Source: Gnomoniopsis sp. IMI 355080
Lineage: Eukaryota; Ascomycota; Sordariomycetes; Diaporthales; Gnomoniaceae
Direction: 5' to 3'
Length of the DNA: 45,089 bases
Assembly: GCA_027946555.1 (NCBI GenBank)
Contig: JAPEVC010000272.1
Location: 1 to 45,089 of the forward strand
In this document: piece after piece, positions 40,226 to 45,089 of the stretch
Layout of the letters: the number at the start of each line of letters is the position of its first letter
Position numbering within the stretch: the stretch's first letter is position 1
Made by a program: the position numbers and the translations under genes
Notes under the pieces: model-generated
What the model was told of the DNA's origin: nothing
Databases searched by the model: none
The model's input: only the letters and a program-made list of their open reading frames with translations

Positions 40226-41658
40226 ATGGCGCCGTACGATAGCGACGATTCCTTGGACGATGATCAGGACTATACCGAAACAGACGTCCTTCTCGGCTAC
40301 GCATCCAAAGACTCCAATGGCGGCGAGACAATAAGCAAACTAGGCGGACGACCTGTATAGTCTCCCCAAATGCCTTCCTCATTACGAGCTACCAAAAACT
40401 GACAATGCTTTTTTTTCTTCCTCTCTAGGACTGGCTTGATTCCTCCCAACCCCCATCGTACACCCACTTCAAATGCGCCTCGTGCTCCTCCCCACTCACC
40501 CTCCTCCTCCAACTCAACGCCGAGCTCGCAGAGCGCTTCCCCGGCCACGAGAGGCGTCTCTACGTCTTTGCCTGCCGCAAAAGGGCCTGCCGTCGCAAAG
40601 ACGGCAGCGTGCGCGCCGTGCGCGCCACACGCGTCTCGGCGGACGCTCTCGCCCGGGCAAAGGACCGGAGGGAGAGGGCCGAGCGGGAAAAGTTGGACAA
40701 GGAGAAAGCCGAGGTCGAGAGGAGGGAGAAGGACAAGGGACTGGGCGAGGAGCTGTTTGGTGTGGCCAAGGGGGCCTTTGGCAGTGGCGGCGGTGGTGCG
40801 GCGGCGGGCGGGATTGTGAATCCATTCTCTACTACTACAACAGGCGGCGCCGGCGGCGCCCCTGCGAATCCTTTTGCGAAGCCTGCTGCTGGTGTTGGTT
40901 CCAGCCCAACGAATCCTTTTAGCACCGCGAGCCAACCAGCACCAACAACAAAAACAACGACCACCTCCGACGCAGCAGATCTCCCCAAGACTTTTGCACA
41001 GACGCTCTCCCTCAACAACCCGCAACCACCGTCAGGACCCCCTCCACCACCCGAGCCGTGGCCCGCAGACGCCGAGTTACCACCTCCGTACCCCGTCAGC
41101 TACCTCGCAGACGCCGAGTACGAGACCCTCGACCCCCAACCAGCCCCCATACCCCAGGCAACAACTCGCATGGACCTCGACGACGACAACAATAACAACA
41201 CCTCTTCCGGCCGCAGCAGCGGTAAAGAGGACAAGGACGTCTTCGAAAGCACCATCGACAGCACCTTTCAAAAATTCGCTGACCGCCTCGCGCAAAACCC
41301 CGAACAATGCATCCGCTATGAATTCGGTGGCGCGCCTTTACTCTATTCCAAGACCGACGCCGTGGGCAAGAAACTCCACGACGTACCCGCCGCCAACATT
41401 GGTAATGTGCTGCCGCGGTGCGGACACTGTGGTGCGAGGAGGGTATGCGAGGTGCAGATGACGCCGCAGGCGATCGTGGAGCTGGAGGAAGGCGATGATG
41501 AGGGGGCTAGTAGTGCGTTGGAGGGGATGGATTGGGGCGCGGTGATTGTGGCGGTTTGTGAGGCGGATTGTACACCTCGGGGCGTCGGGGAGGGCGAGGT
41601 TGGGTATGCCGAGGAGTGGGTGGGTGTGCAGTGGGAAGAGCTTACGAGTCGGAGATGA
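40226..41658 (+). CDS. TSR4: Tsr4/PDCD2-family ribosome-assembly chaperone
   Basis: Exons 40226-40354 and 40429-41658 (intron GTATAG...TCTAG, 74 nt) give 452 aa. The N-terminus MAPYDSDDSLDDDQDYTET followed by VLLGYASKD and LGGRPDWLD is the family opening. Zinc-binding cysteines follow in FKCASCSSPLTLLLQL and YVFACRKRACRR. A long low-complexity linker (Gly, Ala, Asn-Pro-Phe repeats, Pro runs, about residues 130-290) leads to the PDCD2 C-terminal domain with CIRYEFGGAPLLYS, GNVLPRCGHCGARRVCEVQM and a terminal EEWVGVQWEEL. Yeast Tsr4 binds nascent uS5 (Rps2) and delivers it to pre-40S particles, so the expected role is cytosolic/nuclear small-subunit assembly. The ATG at 40226 is preferred because the conserved segment starts there; the longer frame adds an unrelated 33-codon leader. 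Large antisense frames here are GC-driven shadows. Confidence 0.92.
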
Positions 41659-42169
41659 AAGAGGTTTGGTGAGGGGTGAATAAGACTTAGCGGTTCTCAG
41701 CATCGAATGTCGTAGATTTCGGGGTCTCGGAAGAGCTCTGCGTGGGCGAGTATGCTCTCAATATCGACGTCCTCGGTAGCTGGCGATCCATGTGCACGGC
41801 TTCTACGTCCCTTTGCCAGAACAACGATATCGTCCGGCGGTATTCAGTTTCCGGCCTGGTCACCATCCACTGGAAGATGCCTGCTTGTGAGGAAAGAAAT
41901 ACATGTATTTTATGCCTAACTCCGATGCTACAGTAATGATGAAAGACCAGAAATGGCAGTCTCTCCAGCATGCACCCTGCCTGATACCGACAACAGCATG
42001 CGCAAGACCGGTCTGTTGATCTCGTCTCTAGAACGAATACCCAGAAGCAGAGAGCCCGGCAGCTTCCATAACATAATCATATGCCTAATCCCGACTCGCT
42101 CTATAGTTCTCCCACCGCTTTGTTGTGAAGAATGCGTTTGCAACATCATTTGGAGAAGCCCCATTCAAT
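41659..42169. other. intergenic between convergent TSR4-like and TPS1 genes
   Basis: About 510 bp between two convergent stops holds only short shadow frames. It presumably contains both 3' UTRs. Confidence 0.45.
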
Positions 42170-43812
42170 CTATGCAGCAGCCTTCTCTGCCTCGGTCGTC
42201 TTCTCATTCTTCTCGCCCGTGACAGCGTCCACTGCGGTCTTGACAGCACCGCCCACCTTGTCTTTGAGGGGGATCTTTGGGGGACCGTTGCCAATGCCAT
42301 TGCCTGCACCAGCATTGGCGTCCAACCGCTTCATCTCTGTCACAAATTGTTTGCCCCACCATGCTGACGTGTACTTGAACACATACTTCTCCAGCTTCTT
42401 GTAATTGACCTCCCGCTGCTCGGCGCTCATAGTCACGGCGTCATGAATGGCATTGGCCATGTCCTCTGTATTCCAGGGGTTCACGATGAGTGAACCGGAC
42501 AGAGACTGCGCCGCACCTGTGAATTCGGACAGGATCATGCTACCATGGCGCTCGCGCTGGGTGGCAATGTACTCGTACGAGACAAGGTTCATACCATCAC
42601 GCGTCGAAGTGACAAAGCAGACGTCACTGACGGCGTAGAGAGCCGTCAGCTCATCGAAGGAGACGGACTGGTGTAGGAAGTGGATAGGCATGAACTCGAT
42701 CGTACCGAAACGGCCGTTGATGCGGCCCACGAGTTCGTTGACCACGGCGCGCAGGTTTTGGTACTCCTCGACATCCTGTCTAGAAGGCACAGCGACTTGC
42801 ACCAGCACGATCTTGCCGATCCATTCTGGATGTTCGGTCAAGAAGACCTCTAGGGCATGTAGCTTCTGTGGTACGCCCTTGATATAATCCAAGCGATCGA
42901 CACCGACAATGAGCTTGACGCCCTCGAATTTACGTTTCAGGGCGGCGATCCGCTCCTGGACCTTGGGCTGCTTGAGACCCTCGACGAATTTTTCCGGGTC
43001 GATGCCGATTGGGAATGCGCCGACAGTGACGAACTTGCCGTTGAACTCGACGCCATTGGGTGTGGTGGTTGTAGACAGTATCCGACTGCAGGAGGAGAGG
43101 AAATGGCGAGCATAATCGTAGGTGTGGAAGCCGATCAGATCGCAGTGCAGCACACCATAGAGCAGTGCCTCACGCACGGGAAGAATTCTGTAGACCTCGG
43201 AGGAGGGGAAGGGAGTATGGAGGAAGAAGCCAATCTTGACATTCTTTTTGGAGTCGCCAATCATCTCGCGGAGCATCTGAGGCAGGAGCATGAGGTGGTA
43301 GTCATGGACCCAGATCATGTCGCCATCTTGTACGTCTGCCGCAACGGCCTGCGCGAAGAGCGAGTTGACCTCGTGGTAGGCAGCCCAGGCGGACTCGTCG
43401 AAGGTGATCTCTCCGGGGTGGTAGTGAAAGAGAGGCCATAGGATTTCGTCTGCAAGAAATGAAGGTCAGAAGACAGGCCTATGGGTGGGGAGGTAAGGGA
43501 GTTAAACATACTGGAGAAGCCGTTGTAGTGCTTGTCGGCGAGATCGTCGTCGACAAAGACAGGATGCGCATCGCACTCCTTCTTCAGACGGTCCTTGACC
43601 AGATCGATCTCACCCTCGGGAACCTCCAAGCCGGGCCAGCCGTACCATTCATAGGACATAGTCTTGGACAAGCCACTCAGACCAGTGACCAGGCCACCCG
43701 AAGACATGGAGAAGTTGTACTGGCCATCGTCGGTGCGCTTGATGGTCAGAGGTAGACGGTTCGATATGATGAGTAAGCGGGTATCGCTCTTTTTGGTGTC
43801 TTCGGCTGCCAT
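42170..43812 (-). CDS. TPS1: trehalose-6-phosphate synthase (UDP-forming)
   Basis: Exons 43812-43512 and 43449-42170 (intron GTATGT...TGCAG, 62 nt) give 526 aa. The ATG at 43812 (MAAEDTKKSDTRLLIISNRL) is chosen; the in-frame extension upstream opens with GTG. GT20 glycosyltransferase marks are SGGLVTGLSGL, WYGWPGLEVP, WVHDYHLMLLP, GFFLHTPFPSSEVYR, LIGFHTYDYARHF, VGVDRLDYIKGVPQKL, and SDVCFVTSTRDGMNLVSYEY. It transfers glucose from UDP-glucose to glucose-6-phosphate, giving trehalose-6-phosphate, in the cytosol; the product also restrains hexokinase and is needed for stress tolerance and sporulation in fungi. About 45 residues past the catalytic end form a Gly/Asn then Lys/Ala/Glu-rich tail not present in yeast Tps1. 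Two AGGGG stress-element-like pentamers (43874-43878, 44021-44025) lie upstream of the ATG, but five-base sites are weak evidence. Confidence 0.97.
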
Positions 43813-45089
43813 GGTGGGAGCTGGGGGTGAAGATGAGTTGTAGGTAGGGAGTACGAGTGGTAGCAGCAGCAGGAGGGGCGCGGCGAGGGCAGCGAATCGT
43901 CGAAGCACGAGCGTCGCGGTGGGTATTGATCTGTTGCTGTTGCTCTACAGCAGCCACATTCAATTTGCCAGAATATTCTCGTCGACGAGAGAGTTGTGTA
44001 GTGGAGTATGTAGGTAGTGTAGGGGAAACTCTGAATGAGTCGGTGAGGCCTTTTGCGATGACGTTGTTTGGGCCTCTCGACAGTGTTGAGGTTGAACAGC
44101 CTGAGCTAGAAGCTTCCTTGCTTCTTTGTAGGTTTTGCTGCCAGGTGGGCTTGTCAGGCTGGGAGTTGGTGGGGTAATCCCTGGCGCGCTTATTATTGAA
44201 TCAAGCGCGGGATGGTGTACGAGGCTGTCGCTAGATTTGATCTCTTGTCGTCTTGTTCGTTAGTGACTGACTGGAGTAGGTTTGCTGGGTATAGTTGCTT
44301 TTTTGCAGGACACGACATCAATCAAGGTACCCAGTACTGATATTTGTGGTCGAACAAAAAAAGTGGCGTCAGGCTCTGGCAGGCCAAGGAACGAGGTCGA
44401 TCGTTCTTTCCTCGTCTCTTTTTGCCGACGTGCGGTAACGACGTAATTCTGAGCCTTCCTGACATGAACATGACAGTATCTTATCGATAAACAACCCGCC
44501 CGAAACGACAGGGATGATTCTTGAAAACGGCGCATACTCTCCGCGCTGACTGCAAGTGACAGATGATATTCCACTTCTTGCTATTCTTGATTATTTATTA
44601 CGTACGGTATGTACCCGGAGTACCTAGGTATGCCCAAGCTTCACAGCTACTATATCTAGTAATAGTAAAGAGCTTTTGATCATTGCACGCGTCTTCCAGA
44701 ACTATTGATGCTGGAGCCCTCGACCCCGGCACTCATTCGCACGAGAGCCACATTGCCGAGTCGCTACAGTGCAATCGATCCTTCACGCAATCCTCATCAG
44801 CCTAAGGAGTCGAGGTGCAATACACATATAGGTACCTAATGCAGTGTACTGCACACGGCCCACTGCATACTGCATACAAACGGAATGTGTGTGTTGCTGG
44901 AGAGCCTGTTTCTTGCCGTCTTCTAAGGTAACAGAGCTTCTTCTCCTGAAGTACCTCGCTAAGAGCCTGCTCGGCACGATGCCCGTTACCATAACGGGTA
45001 CCGAAAAGATACAATAGCGTTATATCGAAAAAGCGCTAAGACCGCCTTTATACCGCCTAAATCCCAGTCGGACTGATATAACGTCGTTT
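43813..45089. other. TPS1 upstream region to window end, no supported gene
   Basis: This is the promoter and probable leader of TPS1 followed by about 800 bp without a credible ORF. It contains a TACCTAGGTA palindrome (44621-44630), the related palindrome TAGGTACCTA (44829-44838) and small repeats of ACTGCATACTGCATAC (near 44860-44877). Confidence 0.45.
44621..44630. repeat. TACCTAGGTA palindrome, copy 4
   Basis: This is a perfect 10-bp palindrome in non-coding DNA near the right end. A permuted palindrome, TAGGTACCTA, follows at 44829-44838. Confidence 0.9.

Noticed and set aside
40297..41025. 242-codon minus-strand ORF over the TSR4-like gene
   Set aside because: It is an antisense shadow: the plus-strand gene has clear domain motifs and the GC-rich codon bias leaves the other strand open.
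43813..43908. Leader-like extension of Tps1 (hydrophobic LLLLLPLVLPT)
   Set aside because: It opens with GTG, lies in the 5' leader and has no ATG; Tps1 is cytosolic and the family start matches ATG 43812.

Overview
The window is nuclear DNA of a filamentous ascomycete (Pezizomycotina). Genes carry short GT-AG introns of about 45-230 nt with CTRAY-like branch points. They include a fungal iterative polyketide synthase, an HsbA-type secreted protein and fungal-type Vid27, Tsr4 and Tps1. Intergenic TACCTAGGTA/TAGGTA motifs and general gene style suggest a Sordariomycete, but that placement is inference. No prokaryotic, plasmid or CRISPR features were seen.

The left half (about 1-22 kb) is accessory in character. 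It holds an intron-containing tRNA-Lys(UUU), an alpha/beta-hydrolase relic that has lost its catalytic core, an F-box protein gene, a secreted 439-aa protein of unknown function, a gluconokinase-like protein with a degenerate P-loop, and a relic of an MFS transporter. Next comes a divergent pair: an FSH1/LovG-type serine hydrolase (minus strand, 9567-10593) and an intact highly reducing polyketide synthase (HR-PKS, plus strand, 12144-19779). An HsbA-type secreted protein gene follows (20880-21620).

Spliced across nine exons, the PKS gives an uninterrupted 2260-aa enzyme ordered KS-AT-DH-ER-KR-ACP. The active-site residues I looked for are present in every domain. It has no C-methyltransferase and no releasing domain. 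The neighbouring FSH1 hydrolase, with Ser/Asp/His all present, is the obvious candidate for freeing the chain from the ACP. No P450, oxidoreductase, intact transporter or pathway transcription factor is visible, so this looks like a minimal two-gene polyketide locus. It is the best candidate for an undescribed system here.

The right half (about 22.6-43.8 kb) is mostly conserved housekeeping: aldose 1-epimerase, a small standalone HTH protein, DNA ligase I, eIF3 subunit K, Vid27, prenylcysteine lyase, CCT subunit zeta (Cct6), Tsr4/PDCD2-type ribosome-assembly chaperone and trehalose-6-phosphate synthase (Tps1). Between Vid27 and prenylcysteine lyase is a 3-kb stretch with only weak gene candidates, including a small ORF with a lipidation-like MGGC start and a frame-broken membrane-protein ORF.

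Exon boundaries were inferred by hand from reading frame, splice consensus and family conservation. For all multi-exon genes called with high confidence the spliced length is an exact multiple of three with no internal stop. There is no transcript evidence.
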